From contig CALXZW010000045.1 of the NCBI GenBank assembly GCA_944393345.1, positions 1 through 9,741 on the forward strand: a DNA stretch of 9,741 nt, written 5' to 3'. The notes beneath the pieces were generated by a model that saw nothing but the letters and a program-made list of their open reading frames with translations, ran no database searches and was not told the origin of the DNA. The position numbers and the translations under genes were made by a program. This stretch comes from an uncultured Clostridia bacterium. Its GTDB lineage: Bacteria; Bacillota; Clostridia; TANB77; CAG-508. This document shows positions 1-6,582 of the stretch, piece by piece (the first letter of the stretch is position 1; every line of letters starts with the position of its first letter).

Positions 1-63
1 TTATGGAGATTTAAAATCTCTCTCTCCTTTCTTCTAATTTTTATATACTTCTTGAATATGTAT

Positions 64-93
64 AGTATATCATATTTTGTAATAAAATAACAA
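64..93 (-). promoter_or_regulatory. Candidate sigma-A promoter for a gene beyond the left edge
   Basis: On the minus strand TTGTTA (88-93, 4 of 6 to the -35 consensus) is followed after 18 bp by TATACT (64-69, 5 of 6 to the -10). It lies just past the pyk terminator and points off the left edge. An AAAGGAG-like run sits at 24-30, but no start codon follows at normal spacing, so the start of the next gene is not visible. The assignment is by eye only. Confidence 0.4.
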
Positions 94-116
94 TAATAAT
101 AATAAAAAATTAAAAT

Positions 117-144
117 AAAGTAGTACAAATATCTGTACTACCTT
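117..144 (-). terminator. Rho-independent terminator after pyk
   Basis: Read on the minus strand, arms at 134-144 and 117-127 form an 11-bp stem (8 uninterrupted pairs GTAGTACA/TGTACTAC, then one G-U and two A-U pairs) around a 6-nt loop. A T-rich run (ATTTTAATTTTTT) follows. It begins 13 bp after the pyk stop and would end that transcript. The plus strand is also T-rich beyond the stem, so it could act in both directions. Confidence 0.75.
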
Positions 145-157
145 ATTTTTTATTAAA

Positions 158-1600
158 CTATATTCTTACAAATCCACCAATTACTTTATTTTCTGTATTA
201 TCTGGTAATATTTTTGCTCCTCCTGATAATATCACTGTATCTCCAGATTCTAATATTCCCTCTGATTTCAATATTTCAATTCCTTTTGAAATTGTTTCTT
301 CAATTGTTTTTCCTTCTGTATACAATACTGGATATACATTAAATGAAGCTGCTAATTGATTATATGTTTTTTCATTATCTGTTATTGCAAATATTGGACA
401 TCCTGCACCTAATCCTGCTAATTTTCTTATTGAATCACCTTTATGTGTATATGCTACTATTGCATTTGCATTTGTGTGTTCTGCTGTAACACATGTTGTA
501 TATGCAATTGATTCTTCTAAATCAAATTTATCATTTTTCATTTCTCTTCTATTAAATCTTTTCCAATAATTTATATTTGATTCTATTGCTTTTGAAATTC
601 TATCCATAGCTTCTACACATTCTACTGGATATTTTCCCATAGCACATTCTCCTGAAAGCATTATTGCTCCTGTTACATCATATACAGCATTTGCAACGTC
701 ACTTACTTCTGCTCTTGTTGGTCTTGGATTTTGTGTCATTGACTCTAACATTTGTGTTGCAGTTATAACTGGTTTTCCTACTTGATTACATCTTTTTATA
801 AAATGTTTTTGAACTATTGGAACTTGTTCCATTGGTATTTCTACACCCATGTCTCCACGAGCTACCATTATACCATCAGAAGCTGCTAAAATTTCTTCGA
901 AATTATCAATTCCTTCTTGATTTTCTATTTTAGAAATTATTTTTACTTTTTCTCCACCATTTGCATCTAATAAATCTCTTATTGCTTTAACGTCTTCAAC
1001 TTTTCTTACAAAAGATGCTGCAATATAATCAAATCCTCTTTTTATTCCCTCTGTTATATCATCTATATCTTTTTGTGTTAAAGCTGGTAATTCTAGTTTT
1101 ACTCCTGGTACATTCATTGTTTTTCTGCTTCCTAATTTTGCAGTATTTAATGCTTTACAAATAATATCTTTTCCTTTTATTTCTGTTATCTCAAATTCTA
1201 ATGCTCCATCATCAACTAATAATGTAGATCCAACTTTTACATCTTTATATAATTCTTTATAACTGATTGATGTTCTTTCATTATTTCCAATTATATCTTC
1301 ATTTACAAATGTAAATGTTTGTCCTTCATTTATTACTACTTTTTCATTTCCTGTTTCTAATACTCCTGTTCTTATTTCTGGACCTTTTGTATCTAAAAGT
1401 AAAGCTACTGGTTTATTTAATTTAGCTCTTACCCTTTTTATTGTTTCAATTTTTTCACCATTCTCATCATATCCACCATGTGAGAAATTGATTCTTGTAA
1501 CATTTAATCCAGCACTTACTAATTTTGTCAACATTTCTTCGCTTTCACTTGCTGGTCCTATTGTTCCTACAATTTTTGTTTTTCTTAAATTTGTTTTCAT
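158..1600 (-). CDS. pyk: Pyruvate kinase (short form, 480 residues)
   Basis: Catalyses phosphoenolpyruvate plus ADP to pyruvate plus ATP, the last step of glycolysis, in the cytosol. Visible landmarks are TRINFSH (35-41) and LDTKGPEIRTG (69-79) in the N-terminal half of the barrel. A B domain spans about residues 73-170. The active-site signature IISKIENQEG lies at 221-230, with the catalytic Lys224 and metal ligand Glu226. ARGDMGVE (247-254, Asp250 a metal ligand) and ATQMLESM (281-288) follow. The regulatory C domain fills about 365-480. The extra C-terminal PEP-utiliser-like domain of Bacillus-type enzymes (about 585 residues) is absent. An in-frame ATG at 1633 exists, but AAGGGAGG at 1610-1617 sits 9 nt before the ATG at 1600, and the 1633 codon overlaps the promoter region, so 1600 is preferred. 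The gene has its own promoter and terminator and is probably monocistronic. Confidence 0.97.
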   Translation of the reverse strand: MKTNLRKTKIVGTIGPASESEEMLTKLVSAGLNVTRINFSHGGYDENGEKIETIKRVRAKLNKPVALLLDTKGPEIRTGVLETGNEKVVINEGQTFTFVNEDIIGNNERTSISYKELYKDVKVGSTLLVDDGALEFEITEIKGKDIICKALNTAKLGSRKTMNVPGVKLELPALTQKDIDDITEGIKRGFDYIAASFVRKVEDVKAIRDLLDANGGEKVKIISKIENQEGIDNFEEILAASDGIMVARGDMGVEIPMEQVPIVQKHFIKRCNQVGKPVITATQMLESMTQNPRPTRAEVSDVANAVYDVTGAIMLSGECAMGKYPVECVEAMDRISKAIESNINYWKRFNRREMKNDKFDLEESIAYTTCVTAEHTNANAIVAYTHKGDSIRKLAGLGAGCPIFAITDNEKTYNQLAASFNVYPVLYTEGKTIEETISKGIEILKSEGILESGDTVILSGGAKILPDNTENKVIGGFVRI

Positions 1601-1609
1601 TTTTTCTTT

Positions 1610-1617
1610 CCTCCCTT
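1610..1617 (-). promoter_or_regulatory. Ribosome binding site deciding the pyk start
   Basis: AAGGGAGG on the minus strand, 9 nt before the ATG at 1600. It lies downstream of the alternative ATG at 1633 and so supports the shorter protein, which also begins where pyruvate kinases normally do (a few residues before KTKIVGTIGP). Confidence 0.8.
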
Positions 1618-1636
1618 TAATTAACAACTGCACATT

Positions 1637-1666
1637 ATTATATCACACATTTTCGACAAAATTCAA
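1637..1666 (-). promoter_or_regulatory. Sigma-A promoter of pyk with extended -10
   Basis: On the minus strand TTGAAT (1661-1666) is followed by an 18-bp spacer and a perfect TATAAT (1637-1642). TGA immediately before the -10 gives the TGn extended element. The predicted transcription start is near 1630, leaving a leader of about 30 nt before ATG 1600. This uncouples pyk from the upstream unknown gene, whose stop is at 1687. Confidence 0.7.
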
Positions 1667-1686
1667 TATTTTTATTAAATTTTTAC

Positions 1687-2556
1687 TTACTTTTCTATTC
1701 CAGTAATTCCTATTTCTTTTTCAATTACACCTTCATAATATGTATTTCTATTATAATAATAATTAAATTGTTTCATTTTTCTTGCTAATTCTCTAGCTCT
1801 TTCAGGATTTAATTTTAATGCTGATACTCCACAAGAATTTACTAAATTTTGTTCTAACTGGTTTAAATTTCTATGGAATGGTAGTATTCTAGTAATTCTA
1901 CTTTCGTCTTCTTCCTTGTTTTCTCTTGCTATTTGACTAAAATATTCACTATTAAATGGTGCAATTTCATCCGGTAATAAAAGTATATCTTCAAATGCTC
2001 CATCTAAATTACTTATTCTATATTCTGTCCTTTTATGAAATAGTTTATTTCCTCGCCCCTTACCTGTTTGTACTTTTACTGCATTCGGTCTTCCTTTTAT
2101 TCTTGTTATTTCTGCAAAATATGATTCTTCTATATCTTCTTTTTGCTCTACTTGTAATTTTTCCTCTATTCCATTCTCATTATAAGTACTTATATAAGTA
2201 TCTATTAATCCTCTAGAATTTCCTTGTATTATTCTCCTTTTTAATTTTTTGGCAGATTCATCAAAAAAATATGTTTCTACTGAACTTGGATTCTGTTCTA
2301 TATTTTTAGTTGGTATATGTATTCTAACGCTTCCATCTTTTTCAACAAATACACATGTTTCTAAATCAAATTCTCCTTCACCTGTAGTCATATTTTGAGA
2401 TGAAAAGTTTCTCATTAAATAACTTATTTTCCATAATATGGCGCTATATCTCGGATGGTGCAATATTTTATCAGATACTTTATTTGAAGTTAAGTATTCA
2501 TCAATTTTTCTTATATTTCTTGCATTTTCTATTGTTTGTTCTTCTATGTTATTCAT
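1687..2556 (-). CDS. Unrecognised 289-residue cytosolic protein
   Basis: I do not recognise this family and assign no function. The protein has no signal peptide or membrane segment. Residues 1-50 look helical (two charged segments, the second ending YSAILWKISYLMRN). Residues about 65-185 are rich in alternating charged and beta-forming residues. They contain repeated short turn motifs such as EKDGS (72-76), YNENG (125-129) and SNLDG (182-186), which suggests beta-hairpin repeats. The C-terminal 60 residues again look helical and include a tyrosine cluster (FNYYYNRNTYYEG, 265-277). The start is supported by AAGAGGA (2562-2568) 5 nt before the ATG. It lies 33 bp after the thioesterase stop with no terminator between, so the two are probably co-transcribed. 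Coding is credible from length, ribosome site and neighbour-like codon use. Confidence 0.8.
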   Translation of the reverse strand: MNNIEEQTIENARNIRKIDEYLTSNKVSDKILHHPRYSAILWKISYLMRNFSSQNMTTGEGEFDLETCVFVEKDGSVRIHIPTKNIEQNPSSVETYFFDESAKKLKRRIIQGNSRGLIDTYISTYNENGIEEKLQVEQKEDIEESYFAEITRIKGRPNAVKVQTGKGRGNKLFHKRTEYRISNLDGAFEDILLLPDEIAPFNSEYFSQIARENKEEDESRITRILPFHRNLNQLEQNLVNSCGVSALKLNPERARELARKMKQFNYYYNRNTYYEGVIEKEIGITGIEK

Positions 2557-2589
2557 TAAATTCCTCTTTTCTTATATATTGCTTTAAAT

Positions 2590-3315
2590 TTATTTTTTCA
2601 ATTCTATTATAGCATGTATAATATTATTTTCCTTATTTGTTATTACTACTATATGTTTATTTTCTTCAAATGTGTAATTACATTTAACTACATCTCCATA
2701 TTTTATCTCTTTTTTATATGAAATTCTTACATTGTCAAATGGTCTTTCTTCATAAACATTATCCGGTAATGCTTCATATGCTAAATCTAAATAATATAAA
2801 TTATGCATATGATTATTTATATCTATATCTTTTCTACTTACTTTATATTCTATACTATAAATATATTTGGTAGGTGGTATTAGTTTATCCAATTCTTTTT
2901 CATTAAATACATTCTTTTCTTCTAATGTATACTTTTCCATTATATCCTCGCCAATTCTTGCTAATTTTCCTTTTTCTACATCCATTAGTACCCATTTAGA
3001 CGTTCCTATGACACATAATTCGCCAAGTTCATTGTATATTTCATAGTCTCTATATGTATATAATCTATTACCACTTTTACACCATGTATTTACTGTTAAT
3101 ATATCACCATATTTAGGTCTTTTTATTACTTTTAATTTCCAATCCATTAAAATCCAACTTGATTTTGTATTTTTTATATCATTTGCTCCATACCCTACCA
3201 TATCTGAATGATATGCACCTATATTCTCAAAAATTTCTAAAATTGCTCTATTTTTAATATAATTATCTTTTCCTATATCTTTTAAACTTGTCCTAAATTT
3301 TTCTTTATATATCAT
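2590..3315 (-). CDS. Acyl-ACP thioesterase (FatA/FatB-like, 241 residues)
   Basis: Predicted to hydrolyse acyl-ACP and release free fatty acid, ending or diverting fatty-acid synthesis in the cytosol. The sequence fits the acyl-ACP thioesterase family (Pfam PF01643): two hotdog domains, about residues 1-135 and 150-241, at the length usual for bacterial members. The first domain has the long helix RAILEIFENIGAYHSD (23-38) and SSWILMDWKLKVIKRPKYGD (52-71). The second has DIDINNHMHNLYYLD (163-177), which matches the plant FatB motif with Asp165, Asn167 and His169 as likely catalytic residues. ATG 3315 is the only reasonable start, but its ribosome site is weak (AAAGAAG about 10 nt upstream). 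A three-codon ATG AAA AAA TGA minicistron overlaps the start. Natural chain-length preference cannot be read from sequence. Confidence 0.9.
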   Translation of the reverse strand: MIYKEKFRTSLKDIGKDNYIKNRAILEIFENIGAYHSDMVGYGANDIKNTKSSWILMDWKLKVIKRPKYGDILTVNTWCKSGNRLYTYRDYEIYNELGELCVIGTSKWVLMDVEKGKLARIGEDIMEKYTLEEKNVFNEKELDKLIPPTKYIYSIEYKVSRKDIDINNHMHNLYYLDLAYEALPDNVYEERPFDNVRISYKKEIKYGDVVKCNYTFEENKHIVVITNKENNIIHAIIELKK

Positions 3316-3346
3316 TTTTTCATTACTTCTTTCTTTTCGTTTTAAA

Positions 3347-3375
3347 AGTCAAAGTAATGTATTCTTACTTTGACT
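3347..3375 (-). terminator. 11-bp hairpin after pgi, probable terminator
   Basis: A perfect inverted repeat of 11 bp (AGTCAAAGTAA / TTACTTTGACT; arms 3365-3375 and 3347-3357) encloses a 7-nt loop. It starts 21 bp past the pgi stop. The following minus-strand tract is short (TTTT, then AAAA), so termination may be incomplete. The thioesterase start is only 31 bp further on, so the hairpin also sits in its leader. Confidence 0.6.
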
Positions 3376-3387
3376 AAATTTTACTTT

Positions 3388-3416
3388 ATTCTATTATTAA
3401 TATCCCGGCTTTTCTA
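3388..3416 (-). promoter_or_regulatory. Possible promoter for the thioesterase inside the pgi 3' end
   Basis: On the minus strand TAGAAA (3411-3416, 4 of 6) and TAGAAT (3388-3393, 5 of 6) are separated by 17 bp. The predicted start near 3381 would place the 3347-3375 hairpin in the thioesterase leader. In such AT-rich DNA, matches of this quality are common, so this is tentative. Confidence 0.3.
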
Positions 3417-4704
3417 ATAATTTAAACATATTTTTCTTATATTCTTCAACACCTGGTTGATTAAATGGATTTATTCCTAAAATCATTCCAGATACTGCAC
3501 ATGCTTTTTCAAAGAAATATATTAATTCGCCAATTGTATATTCATTTAATTCTTTCAAGGAAATTAATATATTTGGAACATCTCCTGTAACATGTGCTTT
3601 TATTGTTCCTTCCATTGCCTTTTTATTAATATAATCTAAACCTTTCCCTGTTAAATAATTTAGTCCATCTAAATTGTCATCATCTGAATTTACAGTTATA
3701 TCTGATTTTGAGTTTTCAACTGATAAGACTGTTTCAAATAAGTTTCTTCTTCCTTCTTGTATATATTGTCCCATTGAATGAAGATCTGTTGTAAAATCTA
3801 CTCCAGCTGGGAATATTCCTTTTTGCTCTTTTCCTTCACTTTCTCCATATAATTGTTTCCACCATTCTGTAAAATAGTGTAATTTAGGTTCATAATTTGC
3901 TAATATTTCTGTATTTTTATATAATTTATATAAAATATTTCTTGCTACTGCATATTGATAACATTCATTATATTTTAAACTTGGATCATCATATCTTTGC
4001 TGAGCATTTCTTGCGCCTTCCATTAATTTATCTATATCAATTCCTGCTACTGCTATTGGTAATAATCCTACTGCTGTTAACACAGAATATCTTCCTCCAA
4101 CATTATCAGGCACAACAAATTTCTCATACCCTTCTTTATCCGCTAATGTTTTAAGTGCTCCTTTTTCTTTATCTGTTGTTGCATATATTCTACTTCTTGC
4201 TTCATCTATTCCATACTTATTTTCTAGTATTTCTCTAAATATTCTAAATGCTATTGCTGGTTCTGTAGTTGTTCCTGATTTAGAAATAACATTCACTGAG
4301 AAATCCTTATCACCTATATATTCAATTAATTCATTTAAATAGTTTGGACTTAAGTTATTCCCTACATATAGAATTCGAGGCGTTTTTCTTTTTTCATCTG
4401 ATAACATATTATAGAAAGAACTTGTTAATGCCTCTATAACTGCTCTCGCCCCTAAATATGATCCTCCTATTCCTATTACAACTAATATATCTGATTCTTT
4501 TTGTATTTTTTTTGCTGATTTTTTTATTCTTTCAAATTCTTCTTTATTATAATTTGTTGGTAATTCTAACCATCCCACAAAATCTTTTTCTTCATTTGCT
4601 CTTTTGTGTAAATCTTTATGTATGTTTTCTACTATTTCGCTATATTCTAAAATATTTTTTATTTCAATTCCTGAATTTTTTAATTCTAATTTAACATTTC
4701 CCAT
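3397..4704 (-). CDS. pgi: Glucose-6-phosphate isomerase (435 residues)
   Basis: Interconverts glucose-6-phosphate and fructose-6-phosphate in glycolysis and gluconeogenesis, in the cytosol. It also links to hexosamine synthesis, because fructose-6-phosphate feeds the pathway in which GlmM acts. Landmarks are [12 protein letters not shown] (77-88), the phosphate-binding SKSGTTTEP (141-149) and the family signature [17 protein letters not shown] (197-213). [14 protein letters not shown] (286-299) holds the presumed catalytic Glu290, TTDLHSMGQ (305-313) holds His309, and [12 protein letters not shown] (416-427) holds the conserved Lys pair 423/424. Length is close to the roughly 450 residues of Bacillus-type enzymes. 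An upstream in-frame ATG at 4731 would add nine residues, but GAGGG at 4714-4718 fits the ATG at 4704. The gene has its own strong promoter and a downstream hairpin. Confidence 0.97.
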   Translation of the reverse strand: MGNVKLELKNSGIEIKNILEYSEIVENIHKDLHKRANEEKDFVGWLELPTNYNKEEFERIKKSAKKIQKESDILVVIGIGGSYLGARAVIEALTSSFYNMLSDEKRKTPRILYVGNNLSPNYLNELIEYIGDKDFSVNVISKSGTTTEPAIAFRIFREILENKYGIDEARSRIYATTDKEKGALKTLADKEGYEKFVVPDNVGGRYSVLTAVGLLPIAVAGIDIDKLMEGARNAQQRYDDPSLKYNECYQYAVARNILYKLYKNTEILANYEPKLHYFTEWWKQLYGESEGKEQKGIFPAGVDFTTDLHSMGQYIQEGRRNLFETVLSVENSKSDITVNSDDDNLDGLNYLTGKGLDYINKKAMEGTIKAHVTGDVPNILISLKELNEYTIGELIYFFEKACAVSGMILGINPFNQPGVEEYKKNMFKLLEKPGY

Positions 4705-4713
4705 AATATTATT

Positions 4714-4720
4714 CCCTCTT
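4714..4720 (-). promoter_or_regulatory. Ribosome binding site deciding the pgi start
   Basis: AAGAGGG on the minus strand, 9 nt before the ATG at 4704. It lies inside the nine-codon extension that the alternative ATG at 4731 would add, which argues against that start. Confidence 0.7.
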
Positions 4721-4743
4721 TTCTTAATCAATTTTATATTTGA

Positions 4744-4772
4744 ATTATATAAAAATTAATAAGGATTTTCAA
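4744..4772 (-). promoter_or_regulatory. Near-consensus sigma-A promoter of pgi
   Basis: On the minus strand TTGAAA (4767-4772, 5 of 6), a 17-bp spacer and a perfect TATAAT (4744-4749). The predicted start is near 4737, giving a leader of about 33 nt. It is the best promoter match I see in the window, as expected for a glycolytic gene. Confidence 0.75.
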
Positions 4773-4805
4773 GGGATTTTTTGTGAAAATTTGAAAATGT
4801 ATTAT

Positions 4806-4849
4806 AAGATTTGAACTTTAAGGCGAGTTTTATAGTTTCAGCAAATCTT
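4806..4849 (-). terminator. Inverted repeat after spoIIP, weak terminator candidate
   Basis: Arms AAGATTTG (4842-4849) and CAAATCTT (4806-4813) can form 8 bp, with a further AACT/AGTT pairing inside and a long loop of over 15 nt. It begins 8 bp past the spoIIP stop. No good T-tract follows (TATAATACATTTT), so termination is uncertain. Confidence 0.35.
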
Positions 4850-4856
4850 TAAAAAT

Positions 4857-6032
4857 TCATTCGTTTAATACTTTATCCATTACTTTTGCTAAATATTTCA
4901 TACTTGTTAAACATTGTTCCAATGTATTTCCTGTTGCTCCTACTTCTATAATGCTGGCAAATTTTCCTGTATGCTGATTATATCTTGAAGTTGTGAGCAT
5001 CATTGGTTTAAAAAGACCTGGATACATTTCTTCTGCCTTTGCTTGAACTTTTATCGCAAATTTTAAATTTTGATTCCAATTAGGATGCCATAATCCTCCG
5101 TTGTTTGTGCCTATTACAAACATTAATTGTGCCGCAATATCATTTTCTCCTATTTTTACAATTGGTGCATAATCACTCCTACTTCCTATAGCATCTCTAT
5201 GCAAATCTATTATTATATCAGAAGGATTTTCTTTTAATATTCCCTCTACTGTTTTTAAAGAATTTGTATAAGAACCATTGTATGATGGATAATCATGATA
5301 ACTTGTATTATGTATTACATTATAGTTAAATTGTTTTAAATATGTTTCTAATTCTGTTCCAACTCTTGTTACTGTAAAATTTAGATCTGTTGTTCTAAAA
5401 TTTCCTGTTGGCATATATTGATATAATTCACTTGATGTATAACTCTCACAACTATGTGTATGAAATAAAACTATATTTTTATTTTCTATTGTTATATCCG
5501 GATTCATCATTTCATCTGTTAATTGATAATCTGTTTGATTTTTTATTTTAACATTTCCATACTGCACATTAAAACTTTCTGCTATTGGATTATTAGTAAT
5601 TACTTGCGTTGGCAATTTGTCTTCTATATTTTCATTTTTTATTTGATTTTCTTTATTTTCTTCTACTGTGTTTTTTTCAATCTCTATATTTTCCGAAACT
5701 GTTTCTATTTTTTTTTCTTCTTCATCTTTTTTTAAAATGCTTGCAATATTTAATTGTGTTTCTATAATTGGATTTGTAGTTTCTTTAGTTTTTTCTTCTA
5801 TCTGCTTTTCATTTATACTTTGCATTACTGGCAATGTTTTTTCCATACAACCTAACAAATTTTGAGTTGTTAACATTTTTATTTCTTTTTGTACTACACT
5901 ATTTACATTTTTTGTACTATTTTTAAATTTATTTGAAAAAAAATTAAAACTTATAATCATTAGTATCATAAAAAAAATTATAAATAAAATTTTTAATATG
6001 TCTTTTATTTTTACTACAGCAATATTATACAT
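4857..6032 (-). CDS. spoIIP: Stage II sporulation protein SpoIIP (391 residues)
   Basis: SpoIIP is a membrane-anchored amidase/endopeptidase that, with SpoIID and SpoIIM in the known DMP complex, degrades septal peptidoglycan during engulfment. A short cytoplasmic N-terminus leads to one membrane segment (about 12-32). A variable Glu/Lys/Asn-rich linker (about 75-145) follows, then the catalytic domain (about 155-391). Likely zinc and catalytic residues are in HTHSCESY (191-198, His191 and Glu196), DLHRDA (276-281, His278) and IIEVGATGNT (361-370, Glu363). TNNGGLWHPNWNQN (309-322) and the Arg350-containing TTSRYNQH stretch are also typical. AAGGAG at 6039-6044 lies 6 nt before the ATG and fixes the start. 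The gene stands alone between two inverted repeats. A sporulation-type promoter is expected but only a weak candidate is visible (see findings). It supports an endospore-forming host. Confidence 0.95.
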   Translation of the reverse strand: MYNIAVVKIKDILKILFIIFFMILMIISFNFFSNKFKNSTKNVNSVVQKEIKMLTTQNLLGCMEKTLPVMQSINEKQIEEKTKETTNPIIETQLNIASILKKDEEEKKIETVSENIEIEKNTVEENKENQIKNENIEDKLPTQVITNNPIAESFNVQYGNVKIKNQTDYQLTDEMMNPDITIENKNIVLFHTHSCESYTSSELYQYMPTGNFRTTDLNFTVTRVGTELETYLKQFNYNVIHNTSYHDYPSYNGSYTNSLKTVEGILKENPSDIIIDLHRDAIGSRSDYAPIVKIGENDIAAQLMFVIGTNNGGLWHPNWNQNLKFAIKVQAKAEEMYPGLFKPMMLTTSRYNQHTGKFASIIEVGATGNTLEQCLTSMKYLAKVMDKVLNE

Positions 6033-6149
6033 ATTTTTCTCCTTAGTTATTTTATTTAGTTATATATATGTATATTCATTTTTTCTGATTTTATGATACT
6101 TTTTTGAATTTTTTAAACCTACTCTATGAGTAAAATATTTGATTTTTCT

Positions 6150-6197
6150 AAACAATAAAAATGAACTTTAGGGACTATAAAGTGCACCCAAAGTTCA
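6150..6197 (-). terminator. Rho-independent terminator far downstream of glmM
   Basis: On the minus strand the arms TGAACTTT (6190-6197) and AAAGTTCA (6162-6169) pair over 8 bp. They are extended by GGG/CCC (6187-6189 with 6171-6173) past a one-base bulge. The stem is followed at once by TTTTTATTGTTT (down to 6150). The GC pairs and T-tract make it the best-formed terminator in the window. It ends whatever is transcribed from the glmM side and shields spoIIP from read-through. Confidence 0.8.
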
Positions 6198-6290
6198 AAA
6201 TTAAAAATCATTCAATTAAATATTTTTTTCAAAACCATTCTAAACTATTGTCATAACTTTTCTTACCTTTTGTCTTATCCTATGTATGAT

Positions 6291-6325
6291 ATGTTTATAA
6301 ATATGCAAAAAATGTTATAAATATG
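6291..6325. repeat. Two-copy direct repeat, 21-bp period
   Basis: ATGTTTATAAATATG (6291-6305) and ATGTTATAAATATG (6312-6325) differ by one missing T and are separated by CAAAAA. Each contains a partly palindromic TTTATAAA-like core. The copies lie about two helical turns apart. Low complexity makes a chance origin or polymerase slippage possible. Confidence 0.55.
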
Positions 6326-6582
6326 AAAACAAAATCTAAAACTATACATTTGGTCTATACTGGAAGTAAACTTTTTAATTTTTCTTGTAATACAAATGGT
6401 TATACAACATGTACTATTACCAACATTAAGTATGTAAATAATGCTATTGCTCGTACTGAGCTTCTTTTTATTTCACGGTCTGAGAATATTAGTAATACAG
6501 TAGCTAAAACATTAATAATAAAGTTACTGTGGTTGAAAAATATCAACTATAAACATTTCTTATCCATACTTTTCTCTTGTAC

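Larger units (their letters stand above)
6033..6582. other. 550-bp stretch without a convincing gene between glmM and spoIIP
   Basis: No ORF with a usable ribosome site is seen on either strand. The stretch contains a terminator (6162-6197), a direct repeat (6291-6325) and a short perfect palindrome, TACTC TAT GAGTA (6120-6132). It also contains a minus-strand frame, continuous with the glmM frame after its stop, that is hydrophobic but broken by stops. It may be a long glmM 3' leader/trailer region, an RNA gene ending at the terminator, or a decayed gene. Confidence 0.6.

Noticed and set aside
1..30. Possible start of a further gene at the left edge, with an AAAGGAG-like run and a short palindrome
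   Set aside because: No ATG, GTG or TTG follows at usable spacing before the edge. The palindrome GAGATTT A AAATCTC leaves almost no loop, so neither a gene start nor a firm hairpin can be supported.
1601..1633. Upstream pyk start at 1633 (11 extra residues)
   Set aside because: The ribosome site AAGGGAGG lies within this extension at correct spacing for ATG 1600, and the predicted transcription start is near 1630.
6241..6300. Sporulation-type -10 box CATACATA on the minus strand near 6271-6278
   Set aside because: The adjoining GCATATT is only 11 bp away, too close for a sigma-E promoter, and a strong terminator separates the site from spoIIP.
6198..6582. tmRNA or another housekeeping RNA in the gap
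   Set aside because: The size would fit, but there is no G-rich acceptor-like end, no CCA, no tag-like reading frame, and no recognisable conserved core of RNase P, SRP or 6S RNA.
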